Source of the DNA: Sipunculus nudus
Taxonomy: Eukaryota > Annelida > Sipuncula > Golfingiida > Sipunculidae
Direction of reading: 5' to 3'
NCBI GenBank assembly: GCA_026874595.1
Contig: CM049320.1
Coordinates: 24,714,214 to 24,778,213 of the forward strand
Length of the DNA stretch: 64,000 bases
Below are positions 34,830-46,119 of the stretch, one piece after another. Made by a program: the position numbers and the translations under genes. The notes under the pieces were generated by a model that saw nothing but the letters and a program-made list of their open reading frames with translations, made no database searches and was not told where the DNA came from. Positions within the stretch are counted from its first letter, which is position 1; each line of letters begins with the position of its first letter.

Positions 34830-37070
34830 CAGATATTTAAAGACAAATTAATCGCGATTGAATCCTTTACCCCTTTGTTGGCTTTATACAATAATGAGCT
34901 GGTCGTATATATAATCACAAAGTTGCAGTTCAGTCGATTGAAAGAAGACTATAAATTCCATAGAACTTTTTTTCTCTCACTTAATTCTCTTGACAACAAT
35001 ATTTTATCTATAATTCCTCGCCAAACTCGCGCTGATAATCGATTGCAGAATGATAAAAAGCACTAATTATATCAATATCGATTACCAAACCCGGATTGAT
35101 ACTCGAATTTGACGAATCACAGGTTCTGCCAAGCAGATGATGCGCAAGTGTACGTATAATCTCATACAATTCACGCCTTTCCTATGAAGCATCCATGTTT
35201 TCCCCGCCGTTTGTTGGTGGGTTTGTTTGTTGGTCTGTTCCTTTCTTTAGTCAGAAAGTTGAGACAGATTTTTTAGGAAGTTTTGATTATAGCAACAACC
35301 ACTCAAGGAACAATACATTAACTATTGGTGGTAATCAGCACGGATCACCATATGTTTTAGGCCTAAAGGATTTTTTTACATGACGCCAAAAATGACAAAT
35401 TGTTTATCTCTCCAAAGAGCGATGTCGAGGACGAGACCGATATCAATATCTGGTAAGTCACATATAGGAACCGCCGTTGTTCTGGCAGCCAGTTCTGACC
35501 TGTGATGCAACTATCGATTTTCTGAACTGTGACACACATTTTTGTAGACTCGAATTCATTTGTTTCCTGCGCTGTGTTCACACACACTAAAATTTAAAGG
35601 GGCCCAATCACCTATCTGACATTTATAAACAAAAGGTAATCTCTTGGAGCTTTTATAAAAAAAGGTAAGAAAACGTGAATATCACCACACACAGGCTGCT
35701 TGTTTTATATATATCAACGTGTTTATAATATGTGGGGGCCCGCCAAAATAATAAAAACAAATTCAACATGGGCATCTGGCAACAAGGCAGATATAAGCCA
35801 GAGCTTGGCAGATGGCGCTTTGAAACAAGTGACCTTTCTACATCCGCATATATTCAACCTACCACCTCAGGTTACATGTTTTACCTGTTTTTCAACATTG
35901 CTGAATTACCCTTATATCGTTAATATATACACAGAGGAAGCCATAAATCACATAAATTCTTTTTCAAAAGGTAGGTGAATGCATGGGCACTTTTAGTTTT
36001 CAGGATCCTGGCAGTACACTCCGCAGCTGACAAGGGTATATATGCGGTCTTTGACTGCTTTCTAGTTTGAATACATTTTATATACCCATTTTTATTAACA
36101 ATATCTATATTCTATGGAAGCCTGAATGTCTAAAAAGAACAGTATTCGATGTCACTGTATACTTTGACAGCACTTCAATTTTTTATCTTAATCCAATTTT
36201 TAATACTTAAAGGTATCTATTCAAATACCAAGTTTGTTAAATATATACATGATACGTATTGTTTTCTTTCTAAATTTTACGAAATTTCTGCCCAAGTTTC
36301 GTCGTCAGACCACGCGCTCACCACTGTACACAAGTGGAAATAAGCTTGCTCCAAGCGCGATCAATTGAGCAAAACATAAACATATAGCGCGTTACTGTAT
36401 ATTCTTCCTTCACGTTTCTTCTCCGTGTATGCCAGTTGTCGCGCATGAGCATGATAGGACTTCATGCAGATAGGACTTCACGCAGTCTTGTTATATGATA
36501 AACAGGCATGTGGACTAGATTTTCTCTCACGCAGAACCATAACACACATAAAGCGGTGAATGGGGGATAATAAATCCGTGTGTCCCGCGATGGTTTTGCC
36601 GAGAAACTTGTATTCATTCAAAATGATCTAATAGTGTGAGATATTACACATATTATTGCAAATTTCTTTGTACCGTTAAGTTTATTTTATAATCCGTTGC
36701 GATTGTTGGGAGTTAGATATCACTACTCTTTCTGATTTATTCGTATAGATTTTAGGCTAATAGACTTTAAATCGAACCATCCATTGCAAACTTATGTACT
36801 GCAGGATTTACTCATACAATTTAAAATAGAGCTTATACCGGTATAAACGTCAGATGTAACCATACAAACTAATCTTGACTTCTAACATGAAATTTAATTT
36901 TATTTTAACTATGTTTCAGCAAGAGAAATGACTCGAATGCTCTTTATAATTGTAACAAAAGCGATATTCAATAATATGCATGACATGCATGCAGGTGATT
37001 GCGCAAGTGTAAATTCGCATTTTATGTGGAAAAATTAAATATGAAATACCGTAAACTGCATGAAAACGAC
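34830..37070. other. Unique CpG-containing intergenic sequence
   Basis: No gene recognised. A 15-bp direct repeat (GATAGGACTTCAYGC) occurs near 36453 and 36469. Several short ORFs on both strands lack domains. A CTCF-like motif lies at 35807-35818. Confidence 0.3.
35807..35818 (+). promoter_or_regulatory. CTCF-like core motif
   Basis: GGCAGATGGCGC matches the YAGRKGGCRS half of the CTCF consensus on the plus strand. The upstream CCA half is missing. Confidence 0.3.

Positions 37071-37073
<3 letters not shown>

Positions 37074-37130
<57 letters not shown>
37074..37130. repeat. (AT)n microsatellite
   Basis: A 57-bp run. ORFs on both strands through it are translations of simple sequence. Confidence 0.95.
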
Positions 37131-37131
<1 letters not shown>

Positions 37132-37134
37132 GTT

Positions 37135-37830
37135 ATCGAACACGCCTGTAATGTGAATACGGCTTTGGTGGCACTTATTGCATGTCCAACCTTGATGACA
37201 AAGTCATTGAACCTCCACATAAAAGCGGTCCCCCGAAGATCATCGCGTGTTGGGAGGAAGGCCGCTCTGACAATTCACACACCTTAATGTTTGCCTTTTT
37301 GCCAGTTTCCTGTGACCAACATCGCGCACTCCTCCGTAACCGCACAGAATTGCTGTCTGACCATACTGTATCAATAATAGCTAATTATCTCCCCATAGGC
37401 CCATCTAAGTGACAATTCAGGCTCATCGATTTTACAGCGAGCTGGCGTTGTCTCAGTAAGTCTCACGCACTTTCGCTTCAGATGAGCGTCATTATCCTAC
37501 AAGATCACGTTTTGTCTCGCCGCAGCCGAGATGAACCCGGATTCAATTTGCCATCGCAAGCACAATTACGGGAAATTAACGGGATGTCGCTGCGCTCCAA
37601 GAGTGTTTGTCTTGCCAGTGTGGTTAAATTAAACAAATATGTTTCTTTTGATGATTAAAGTATACCAACCAATACGCCCGCCAATAGATTGATGGCGCGG
37701 TTGTGTGTGCGGGACTGTCAGGACTGTCGTCTGATTTTGTAAGATTGTCCTAACGCTTGATTAAAGTTTTGTAATTACCACAGATCCATCCGTCACGGGT
37801 CTATAACTTGTCGTATAATTTCTTATCCTC
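37135..37830. other. CpG-rich unique island, candidate cis-regulatory element
   Basis: About 700 bp of high-complexity sequence with many CpGs (ATCGCGTGTTGGG, CTCGCCGCAGCCGAG, CGCTGCGCTCC). ORFs at 37060-37287 and 37182-37412 overlap in different frames and have no domain. An enhancer or promoter is the best guess. Confidence 0.35.
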
Positions 37831-37954
37831 CAGGGACAATAATTACAATGAATCTAATCAAACGTGTTCTCATCTGTTATTCCGTTTCTTGCCTGATAAA
37901 AAGAACCCGAGATATTGTGCCTTTGACAGACGCCACACACAGACCTATATATTA

Positions 37955-37967
<13 letters not shown>

Positions 37968-38002
<35 letters not shown>
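37968..38002. repeat. (AT)n microsatellite, first of a pair
   Basis: AT run preceded by ATTAATATAAATATAA. It is paired with the run at 38087-38132, which is followed by ATTAATATAAACATAC, so the two may be halves of a duplication. Confidence 0.9.
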
Positions 38003-38004
<2 letters not shown>

Positions 38005-38083
38005 TATATCAATAATGTACAGCCTATAAAGCAAAAGATATATGGAAGAACTTTTCAACTGCTCATTTGAAGTGAAGCATAGG

Positions 38084-38086
<3 letters not shown>

Positions 38087-38132
<46 letters not shown>
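38087..38132. repeat. (AT)n microsatellite, second of a pair
   Basis: A 46-bp AT run with flanking words shared with the run at 37968-38002. The 72-aa ORF across both (37945-38163, minus) is simple-sequence translation. Confidence 0.9.
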
Positions 38133-38137
<5 letters not shown>

Positions 38138-38302
38138 TAAACATACATACGTAGACTGAACACGATAAAGCCTATATATATATATACACACTTGTTATCT
38201 CGCTATTTATATTTATAATAATAATACATTTATTAATGCATCCAGTAAAATCAAACTGGGGGCATTTTTTTTTAAATATTGTGTATTTATATAAACACTT
38301 AA

Positions 38303-38509
38303 CAGTAGCAGTTCCAGAGAGAGGGGGGGGGGGGGGAGGGGGCTGCCCCCGGCTCCTTTCTGAGCCAAAACAACCTTTTATTTAAGGGTTTCAAACCAAA
38401 TTTGGCGACCCTGACCCCGTTCTTTACGGAGCAGAGGACATTGTTTAGGTTTACATTTGGCCTTCCTGGGTTTGATCCTCCCCTTTCCAACATCCAGGAT
38501 CCGCCCCTG
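38303..38509 (-). mobile_element. hAT-like MITE (CAGGGGCGGATCC family), minus copy
   Basis: On the minus strand it begins CAGGGGCGGATCCTGGATGT and contains GGAAAGGGGAGG. The other end reads CAGTAGCAGTTCC, a decayed CAGTAGCGGATCC. The copy at 49142-49333 has the same termini and interior words in the opposite orientation. An internal G run lies at 38322-38340. CAG-starting ends fit the hAT superfamily; I could not confirm an 8-bp target-site duplication. Confidence 0.65.
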
Positions 38510-38540
38510 GTTAAGGTGTGTAGTATTTCACAACACTATT

Positions 38541-39066
38541 TAGACTGGTACCCCGCTCTATTATGGCACCGCTGCTCTAGGCCAATCATAGAGACGGGCG
38601 TACAACGCCATCTTCAGGACTCCCGGCAGATTCCAGTGTGATTTATATATGATAAAAATAAGTATTTCGTTTGCTCAGAGAAGTTGTCAAAAGTTGGCTG
38701 TACATTTCGTGTGATTTATCATTAGATTAATAGAAATTGGTAATAAACCAATGCCACGTACAGTGGAATATCAAATATTCAGTATATCGTATCATCTATA
38801 CATCCATCAGTCAATTTTTGTGCAACAACTCATTTTTCAATATTTGGAAACTATAAATAACTTAAGAAAGTAATTTTATAAGAAATCTTCACGGATAACC
38901 AGCCAGGATTGCGTGAACGTCCATGACAATCGGTATGAGCGTGCAGACTGGAGTTGGAACCAGTCTACAGGTAAGTCAGGGTTGCAACTGGGAGTACTTA
39001 AGATGGCGTTGTACGCCAGTCTCTATGCTTGGCTGAGGGCCATAATAGAGCAGGGTACCAGTCTAA
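38541..39066. mobile_element. Foldback element with ~100-bp inverted arms
   Basis: The left arm starts TAGACTGGTACCCCGCTC; the right arm reverse-complemented starts TAGACTGGTACCCTGCTC. Both continue TATTATGGC, then GCCAANCATAGAGAC and GGCGTACAACGCCATCTT. The arms (38541-38640 and about 38965-39066) enclose about 320 bp of AT-rich DNA without coding potential. This is a palindromic non-autonomous element, possibly a MITE or Foldback-type transposon. Confidence 0.75.
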
Positions 39067-39147
39067 CCACTATTGCGATTAAGAGTTGCATGGTTATACT
39101 TATTAATTCAAGTCATGACAAAAACTTGAGACGCAACATGTGTAGGT

Positions 39148-39422
39148 GCAGAAATTTCAATTGGCAGTGAGGAAATGTTCTTTATTAATCAAGAGAAAGC
39201 GGCAGAAACTCCAATTGGTATGATCAGGAAATCTTCATTAATCAAGATAAAAGGGGCAGACATTTCAATTGGTAACGAGGAAATCTTCTTCATTAATCAA
39301 GAAAAAGCGGCAGAAATACCAATTGCATGGTAATGAGGAAATCCTCTTCATTAATCAAGAAAAAGCGGCAGAAATACCGATTGGTAACGAGGAAATCTTC
39401 TTCATTAATCAAGATAAAGCGG
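39148..39422 (+). repeat. ~54-bp tandem repeat, five copies
   Basis: The unit contains GAGGAAATCTTCTTCATTAA, TCAAGAAAAAGCGGCAG and AAATACCAATTGGTAAC. Five copies with small indels. ORFs on both strands (39269-39586) follow the repeat and are not genes. 39430-40540 is AT-rich unique sequence. Confidence 0.9.
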
Positions 39423-40370
39423 ACAATGATCAGTATAGCATTAAATATGTCAAAATTTCTTTTTACACACTGGCCATTACCTGAATTGACCCATGCATCT
39501 TGTGTCCAATCTGGATCGTTCATGCAATTTACCGTGCAGTTCCAAATGTCTGCATGCGGAGTATGTTCGAAATTACGCTGACCCATCTACAAATGTGTAG
39601 ATATACTGGTATGAACGATATATATTTGCATATATTGTATATTTACTATATATATTATATTAACTTTTTTTTTATTTAACAAACACCCGGAACAAAATAT
39701 TTGGGAACTTATAAATCCAACAAAACCCATAATTGGCACTTTCCACGCAAACATACTGAATGCATATAATACAACACATCTAGTAGAACATGAAATAAAA
39801 GTGAATTAATGGATTTTTATTTTGAAAAAGCGGTTTGGCTTATTTGCCAATATATTTTTGTCAACGTTAAAATTTTTTCAGCATACAATAAATGCATATG
39901 ATTTTTTTTTCTAAAATATTCACATATTAAAGTATAAATATACTTTACATTATACACACATATATATATATATTAAAGAATTTAAAATGATCAAATAATT
40001 TCTCTCTATATATATAACCTTTTTTAATATATGAAACCAATAAATTACGTAATTACAATCGTAGCAGTCACCTGATTATCATATATGCAAGAACACGCAC
40101 CAGACTATCTAATTTTGTGATGACCAAATCTGATGTTTCGTACAGACGACTTTTTGAAAAATTATTTTATTCTTCTACCTCTCAGGTATTGTTATTGATG
40201 GGATGAAATCTTAAGTGCTGCTTGGTAAAATTTTGCTATTTACCCAATTTTGTGTTCCGTATATAGACGCCGGTCTGAAACGCATACGACTATCTATATA
40301 GGGCAAAATATTTAAATTGTTTTCTTGTAAAAAAAATAATACATACACGCATGCAGAAACTAAGTCAACA

Positions 40371-40382
40371 TAGGTGGCGCCA
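40371..40382 (+). promoter_or_regulatory. CTCF-like core motif
   Basis: TAGGTGGCGCCA matches YAGRKGGCRS on the plus strand. The upstream half of the consensus is absent. Confidence 0.25.
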
Positions 40383-40592
40383 CAAAAAGCTTACTTTTTG
40401 TATACTCGTTACATGATTAGTAAGCCTGCAGAGTTTCATGATGACAACCGCAACGACAGTCGAAACGTTCGGTAAAGACGGCGAAGAGAAAACGTTGCAC
40501 TTTAGCATAAATTTATTTCACAAGGGAAGTAAACATAAAAATAACAAGAGCACCGCAAACGTGCATAATACGCCCACCCGTCGTGTAACTGG

Positions 40593-40605
40593 TGACCTCT
40601 GACCT
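40593..40605 (-). promoter_or_regulatory. Perfect DR1 nuclear-receptor motif in repeat B
   Basis: TGACCTCTGACCT on the plus strand equals AGGTCAGAGGTCA on the minus strand, identical to the DR1 in copy A at 4835-4847. Confidence 0.5.
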
Positions 40606-40721
40606 CGTTAAATATGCGTGAATTTTGATGAGAAGTTAGTTCTGGCGGTAAATATATATAATGAATTTCATGAAAAGCTATAGGATTTTTGGTAAGTCAC
40701 CAAGGTGCCTCCAAAGTGCGG

Positions 40722-40734
40722 TGACCTCTGACCT
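40722..40734 (-). promoter_or_regulatory. Second perfect DR1 motif in repeat B
   Basis: Another TGACCTCTGACCT, one repeat unit away from the first. A weaker relative (TGACCCGTGACCT) lies at 40871-40883. Confidence 0.5.
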
Positions 40735-41083
40735 TATTAAATATGCATAGATTTTGCTTGAAATCGAACTTAGGTGAGATATATTATTAATTAACATTTC
40801 TGATGAGTTTTATCAAAATCTGTCATATTCTTCTTGAGTTATCGCGGCGAAACCGCAAAGTAGCCTATAGTGACCCGTGACCTTATTAAATATGCGTGGA
40901 TATTGCCCATAATCGAACTTTGGCGAGATAATCTGTTGGTAAGTAGTTATGATGAGTTTCATGTAAATCCACCAAAGCCCCGTTAGGTTACCGTGAACAG
41001 TGAATATACCATAATACTCCCGTCATATATTTGAAGGGCGTATAAAAATGGGACCACCTGTTTAGTATATACATAATGTGGTT

Positions 41084-41170
41084 TGCTTTTTATTCGCGAG
41101 GTTAATATTTGCGATTTTTAGTTGTGTGAACAATGCTTTGCGAGGGTTTTATTTTCGCGATTTACCATAC
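41084..41170 (+). repeat. CGCGAA-family element
   Basis: Contains TTTTTATTCGCGAGGTTAAT, TTTGCGAGGGTTTTATTTTC and GCGATTTACC. Blocks of this kind are partly palindromic, so orientation is loose. It adjoins the DR1-bearing repeat, as at 4.2 kb. Confidence 0.65.
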
Positions 41171-41349
41171 TGTAATGTCATGAACATGATCATTATTTTA
41201 TCAATCACCTAATATGTACGCAAAATCTTAACAATTCCACGAAGAGCTGAGGTAACATGGTGCTAATATTGACTCTATACCGGCACCCAAAAAAAATATA
41301 CGTGAGGTGCCATTGAGGATATAGGATAAATTACTGTTCACATGTGCAG

Positions 41350-41450
41350 ATGTGCCCTCCAATTCACGAAATTTTTATTTTCGCGACAATTAACCCTTCG
41401 CTTATATCGCTTATATATATTATATATATATATATATATATGCTATTATA
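41350..41450. repeat. CGCGAA-family fragment and (AT)n
   Basis: CACGAAATTTTTATTTTCGC and CAATTAACCCTTCGC form a short member of the family, followed by an AT run at 41416-41442. Confidence 0.5.
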
Positions 41451-41659
41451 TCTAATATATTTTACATAATAGTGAATATAAACAACAAGAGTAATTTAAA
41501 TATCGCTTAAACCGATGGACTGAACAAACTACATTGTGACCAGGTGACAGATAATGCGCAGTGTCCATTACAGGCATTGTCATTATCGTTCATTTATTTG
41601 GTTTTGATTTGCAACCAACAACTTGATGATTAATGCTCTATTTAAACCAAATAAAGCAC

Positions 41660-42060
41660 AAGTTTGAGCGGGTATCATAACTCGTGTCTGTGTGCGTGAT
41701 TCTCGCCAGATTAATCAATCATATCACCTGGAATTGAAGCTAAGGAGTCAAATCTACATTTCCATAATCATGAACGTCGTCTTCCCGGCATGTCACGTGG
41801 CCCGGAAGTGCCCCCCGTGGGCATGGACAGTCCGCAAATGGAAAAATAACACCGCCGATGATAAAAGCCTCTCACCCGATATATTCAAGAGCTATTGGGC
41901 AAACAAAGCATGACTGTCAATCGTCCAGGTCACGTGTGACTGACTCTTGCCCCTTGCTCGGATGGGCCATATTTCAAGAGAAAATGCGAATTAAAATACA
42001 GGAGCTGATCAGTGCACTATATCCTAAATGACCAACTGTAATTAAAATCGATTGACTGTA
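41660..42060. other. CpG-containing unique island with E-box and ETS-type sites
   Basis: Contains CACGTG at about 41796 and in GTCACGTGTGAC near 41930, and an ETS-type CCGGAAGTG near 41805. The ORF at 41692-41913 has no recognisable domain. Candidate promoter or enhancer. 42060-42450 is AT-rich and unremarkable. Confidence 0.3.
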
Positions 42061-42449
42061 ATTACTGTTCATTATCTGTGTCTGTCTCCGTGGATTATTG
42101 ATATTAATTGACTAATTGATATTAATTCGAATGTCAGGTCGCCTGTACCTGTTTTACTTACTAGCATATTTGACACTTTGGAACTTAGATGTACATATAG
42201 AAAGTAATGATTTCCCATATATTTGATATATTGAAGATTGTAAAGGTTTCTTTTATCTAACCTTATCTTATATTGAGTAAACGAGGAATTAAGGTGACGG
42301 TGAATCATGATGGTTAGCCAGTAGTTTGATAAACGTATTCTAATTTATTAATATTCAAATATAGAGATTTTGTTAACGCATTTTCCAAGCCGGTCTATAT
42401 CGCTTAAGTTATGGCTATCAAGTGACTATCAACTTTTCACTCACACATG

Positions 42450-42545
42450 TATATAGATTGCCTTTTTATTCGCGAGGGTTTTAATTTCGCGATATTCGCG
42501 AATATTAAATATTCGCCAATATTAAACCCTCGGGTATAAACCTCG
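42450..42545. repeat. CGCGAA-family element, palindromic copy
   Basis: The arms TCGCGAGGGTTTTAAT and ATTAAACCCTCGG face each other around CGCGATATTCGCGAATATT, so the copy forms a near-perfect hairpin. Termini next to TTGCCTTTTTATT match other copies. Confidence 0.65.
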
Positions 42546-42774
42546 TCAGCTATAAGATGAACAAGAGGGGATTATTTATCCTACCTCTGGAAACAACATA
42601 ATCAGAAAACTTATCAGTATTAATTGTAATACGCGGTTATCACATGAAACATATCAACTGTTACACAGTTCATTATAAGACAATGACTGAACCAGAAATG
42701 AGTGAGATATTGTAGGATTTTTTCTAAATTTAAAGTCAATACAAATACAATGTATATGTATACTACTGTACTTT

Positions 42775-42895
42775 ATAGATGGTATATGTTCTGCTACAAT
42801 CGCGAAAATGAAACCCTCGCGAAACGTTCAAAATAAAGAAATCGCAAAATTTCAGCCTTGCGAATATAAAGCCAACCACAGTATATGTTAAATAC
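42775..42895. repeat. CGCGAA-family element
   Basis: ATCGCGAAAATGAAACCCTC, AAATCGCAAAATTTCAGCC and TTGCGAATATAAAGCCAACC show the opposite orientation to the copy at 42450. It ends at CACAGTATA, a terminus also seen near 46000. Confidence 0.6.
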
Positions 42896-42949
42896 TGATA
42901 AAATAGAAATGTGCATTTCCAGGAATGCAGGCCTCCCCTATGTATATGT

Positions 42950-43153
42950 GTGATAGTACACTAGTGAATATATATATTCCTTGATGAGGTTCTTGAATCA
43001 GGAACATGTATAGGATTCACATCAAAATCAAATCAATCCTCCATTTTCCGAATTAAAATGTCATTAGATTCCGTTTAGGACTGCACGGGTTATGTTGTTA
43101 ACAAACACACAAACACACATATATACAAACGGGGATATATACCCTCCTGACAG
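42950..43153 (-). repeat. Dispersed repeat Z, minus copy
   Basis: Reverse-complemented it reads GTCAGGAGGGTATATATCCC, TTTGTTAACAACATAACCC and GATTCAAGAACCTCATCAAG, in the same order as 15435-15640. The 3' part is missing. Confidence 0.6.
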
Positions 43154-43159
43154 GGAATA

Positions 43160-43970
43160 CAAGTTAATTTAACTTAGGAATATATACCTGGACTCTCATC
43201 CCTATACACAAATACCTCTAAATATGAACAGCAAACTAAACTTAGCATTTCAGACAAAACCCAGACAGCTAAAGTACATTTGCATATTTTATCGTCAGCT
43301 GAACACGACATAATGCAGCAATAATGGATACTAAACAAAACTGTTTACTGAGAAATACAACCCCATGTTGGTAATAATTATTCACATGTTATAAAGAAAC
43401 ATGTTGTCGTATATATTTATATTTATTTTTCCCCGAAGATATATGCATACAATGGTAATAAGCTTGTTTAACCTGAAATGAAAACATTAATTTACTTGAC
43501 ATTTTCTAGGGTACAGAGACAAAAGACCAAAGAAAGTTTCGACCGTTGCTGTGTCCTGGTCAGGAGTAAACTAATACGTTGAGATAGACGTTTATCGTGT
43601 TTTGATAACACGTTTTGCAGGTCGTTCTCAGTATTCTGGGATTGACTATGTGTGATTTAAAGCTTAGTGATAGGACACCTAAGTCCGGAGGGTTTAGTTT
43701 GCTGCATTTTGTTTTCATTTCGGTGCACAGTACGATTTCGGTGCAAGCTATAGTAAAACACACGTTCATTGAATTATGAACATATTGTTATATTGAACAT
43801 TCACATTGAATACACGTATTTTTATAACAGGATAGTTATTACAGAAATTGTGGGGCTTTGACTGAAACAAATTTTGTGATGTATATAAAGCGGACTGGGA
43901 CTGTGTTAGTGTATTAACATATAAACAAAAAAAACTTCATATATATAAACATATATATATATAATAAACT
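43160..43970. other. Unique intergenic sequence
   Basis: AT-rich with moderate CpG near 43530-43750. The ORF at 43560-43769 (minus) has no recognisable domain. Confidence 0.3.
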
Positions 43971-43974
43971 GTGG

Positions 43975-44090
43975 TTGGTTATATTTTCGCCAGGTTGTGC
44001 AGATGTGAGGTTTTTTTCGCGATTATATCCCCTTCGCGAATTTGAAACCCTTGCGAACAAAAAGGCAACCTCCGAGGGGGGGGGGGGTGG
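43975..44090. repeat. CGCGAA-family element with poly-G tail
   Basis: TATTTTCGCCAGG, TTTTTCGCGATTATATCCCC, TTCGCGAATTTGAAACCC and TTGCGAACAAAAAGGCAACC, then a run of 11 G ending near 44087. Confidence 0.6.
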
Positions 44091-44286
44091 TAATGTTATC
44101 ACTGGAAGTTATTAAATATGAATAAATGGAATAAGAGGCATTATACGTTATATTTCATGAACGAATTCTCACCATATATAATTGGCTTATACATGGCACC
44201 AGCAGTCAGATTGTTAAACCGTCAGGTTTCACTCCCTTCCATGTGAGAGGCAAAGAATCGGCATCCAAATGTTCCCGAACAGGTTC

Positions 44287-44299
44287 GTCAGAGGGCGCC
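44287..44299 (+). promoter_or_regulatory. CTCF-like core motif
   Basis: GTCAGAGGGCGCC matches YAGRKGGCRS on the plus strand. Confidence 0.3.
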
Positions 44300-44474
44300 A
44301 CTTTCAATGCATGTTTGTGTGCTCGTGATATAACCAAGCTCGGAGGTGCATTATAAATAATCGAACTTAATCGTGAAAGAAGATATATTACTTCAGGAAT
44401 TCAGAATTAACTAGCCGGAATATGTTTCAGAATCTATTTAAAAAAATAATGTTTCCGTTAGTTTTTATATATTT

Positions 44475-44620
44475 TTTAGGTAACCGCCTCCATGTTTTCA
44501 ATGCTGTCTAATTCTGTCTTATCTCGTGAGACAGCACTCACTTCCTATCATGTTATTTTATATCATGGTTTCACACAGGCCCGTTGACTACCGCACCTGC
44601 AGGTATTGGGTGTTTTCGTT
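44475..44620 (+). repeat. Dispersed repeat X, second copy
   Basis: Shares the blocks GCCTCCATGTTTT, GAGACAGCA and GTTGACTACCGCACCTGCAGG with 15755-15945 and with the split copy at 53.7/54.6 kb. Heavily diverged. Confidence 0.4.
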
Positions 44621-44735
44621 CGTTATATATTTAATCTTAACCAGTTTTTATAAATAAAGAGAACATGAGAGATCTCGGATTACCCCAAATGTCTGATTAA
44701 GGTTTATCCTTTTTCATTCAAGGTTTTCTCTGAAA

Positions 44736-44738
<3 letters not shown>

Positions 44739-44790
<52 letters not shown>

Positions 44791-44828
44791 TAAAGACCGT
44801 TCCACTAGCTAAATTATATATATATAAA

Positions 44829-44897
<69 letters not shown>

Positions 44898-44922
44898 TTA
44901 AGACCGTTCCACTAGCTCAATT
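44739..44922 (+). repeat. ~107-bp tandem duplication of (AT)n plus unique linker
   Basis: Two AT runs (44739-44788 and 44816-44895) are each followed by GCTWAAGACCGTTCCACTAG (44789 and 44896). The 27-bp linker differs at only a few positions, so the duplication is recent relative to the other repeats. Confidence 0.9.
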
Positions 44923-44999
44923 CAATTTATCTTTTTTGATCCTCATTTTTTTTACTAATTTGCATTTATATAGACTTCCGCGAGTGTTTTGCTTATTCT

Positions 45000-45480
45000 G
45001 TCTCGGCGTCTCTTCGGCGCGATTCCTTTTATAAACCTGAAAGTATTCTTAAATATACTGCTCACTTTTTTAAAACCTCCATTAAGTGGCCTTTCATCGG
45101 GGTAAAGCTGACATTAGACACGAAAGCGAGACTGAATGGATAAACGCAAAACAAGTATGGCGGGGCATGCAGATAAAACAAAAAGTATAAAATATTTCTA
45201 GGCTAGAAAATATAAAGCGTATCGCTCCACTGCACACCGGATATTTGTCTGGAAAGTGTCCCATCGCTTATCGAAATATCTGTCCATGGGACTATAGGGA
45301 GTTGAATCATGCCGGGCTCTCAGCGAATCCCATATGCAGTGATGTGACTGCCTCGCATCCCGCCTGCGCAGTCAAGCGTGTCTAATGCAGGCTCACTTCC
45401 GGGAAGTCCGCGCATGTCGCCTGATGATATGGCTGTTGCGTGCGCAGAATGGTTTGTGGTGGTGAAGCACGGAGACGAGG
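45000..45480. other. CpG-rich island with ETS and NRF1-type sites, candidate promoter
   Basis: Dense CpG, including CGCCTGCGCAG at 45361-45371, the ETS-type near-palindrome ACTTCCGGGAAGT at 45395-45407 and CCGCGCATGTCGC just after it. This trio is typical of housekeeping CpG-island promoters in animals. A 63-aa ORF at 45378-45569 has no recognisable domain, and no splice partner could be identified. Confidence 0.4.
45395..45407. promoter_or_regulatory. Inverted ETS-type sites
   Basis: ACTTCCGGGAAGT places GGAA cores on both strands around a shared centre. This is a motif match only. Confidence 0.4.
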
Positions 45481-45721
45481 TTATGGATCGGCTTTTTCTG
45501 CCTGTTATTAAGCAAGGTTTATTTTGGCAGAGATTTGATGGGTTATCTGTGTATTTTCTCTTTTTTTAACACCAGAAAAACCTGTGTAACAATGGGAGCG
45601 ACTGAAAGGGTACTGAAGATCTGGGAAAACACGCATGGTTCACTATAGATTGGCGTTAATCAATTGGAATTAATTTAATCAATTGTAATCAAATCTGAAT
45701 TAATGCATTTCCATGGCATTT

Positions 45722-45782
45722 CAGTCTCTCTTTCTTTCTCTTTGCCTCTCTCTCTCTCTCACTCTCTCTCTCTCTTTCACTC
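45722..45782. repeat. CT-rich microsatellite
   Basis: TCTCTCTTTCTTTCTCTTTG followed by (CT)n interrupted by single bases. Confidence 0.9.
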
Positions 45783-45884
45783 ATTTGCCCCCATGCGTTT
45801 TACTTGAAAGATAATTGTTTACATACTGAAGTCATTTATTGAGGCCATGTATGCAATTAAACTGCTGTGCTTGGCTTCATATAC

Positions 45885-46015
45885 GGGAAGTTAAATTTTC
45901 GCGATTTCCACTTTTTCAGTGTTTCATGTGGATTCAATTTCGCGTTGGTTCGCGTTCCCCTCCCCCCCCCCCCCCCCACCAAAAAAAGTAAACTTCACAG
46001 TATATATCCTTTATT
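45885..46015. repeat. CGCGAA-family element with poly-C insert
   Basis: AAATTTTCGCGATTTCCAC, AATTTCGCGTTGGTTCGCG, a C run at 45959-45977, then AGTAAACTTCACAGTATA. Confidence 0.55.
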
Positions 46016-46119
46016 GTATGAATAATTTGATATGTAAGAACGTACAATCTATACAATTTGAGAAGAACATAGAGAACATCGAACGAACATCGGAAATATC
46101 TGTTTCATTTTAGGCAGAA

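Larger units (their letters stand above)
40545..41045 (-). repeat. DR1-bearing dispersed repeat, copy B
   Basis: Its reverse complement matches 4340-4890. Three units, each with a 'TTAAATATGC' block next to TGACCT half-sites, occur at 40593, 40722 and 40871 (129 and 149 bp apart). CpGs are kept here where copy A has partly lost them. The right edge shows GTGAATATACCATAATACTC, the counterpart of copy A's left edge. Confidence 0.75.
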
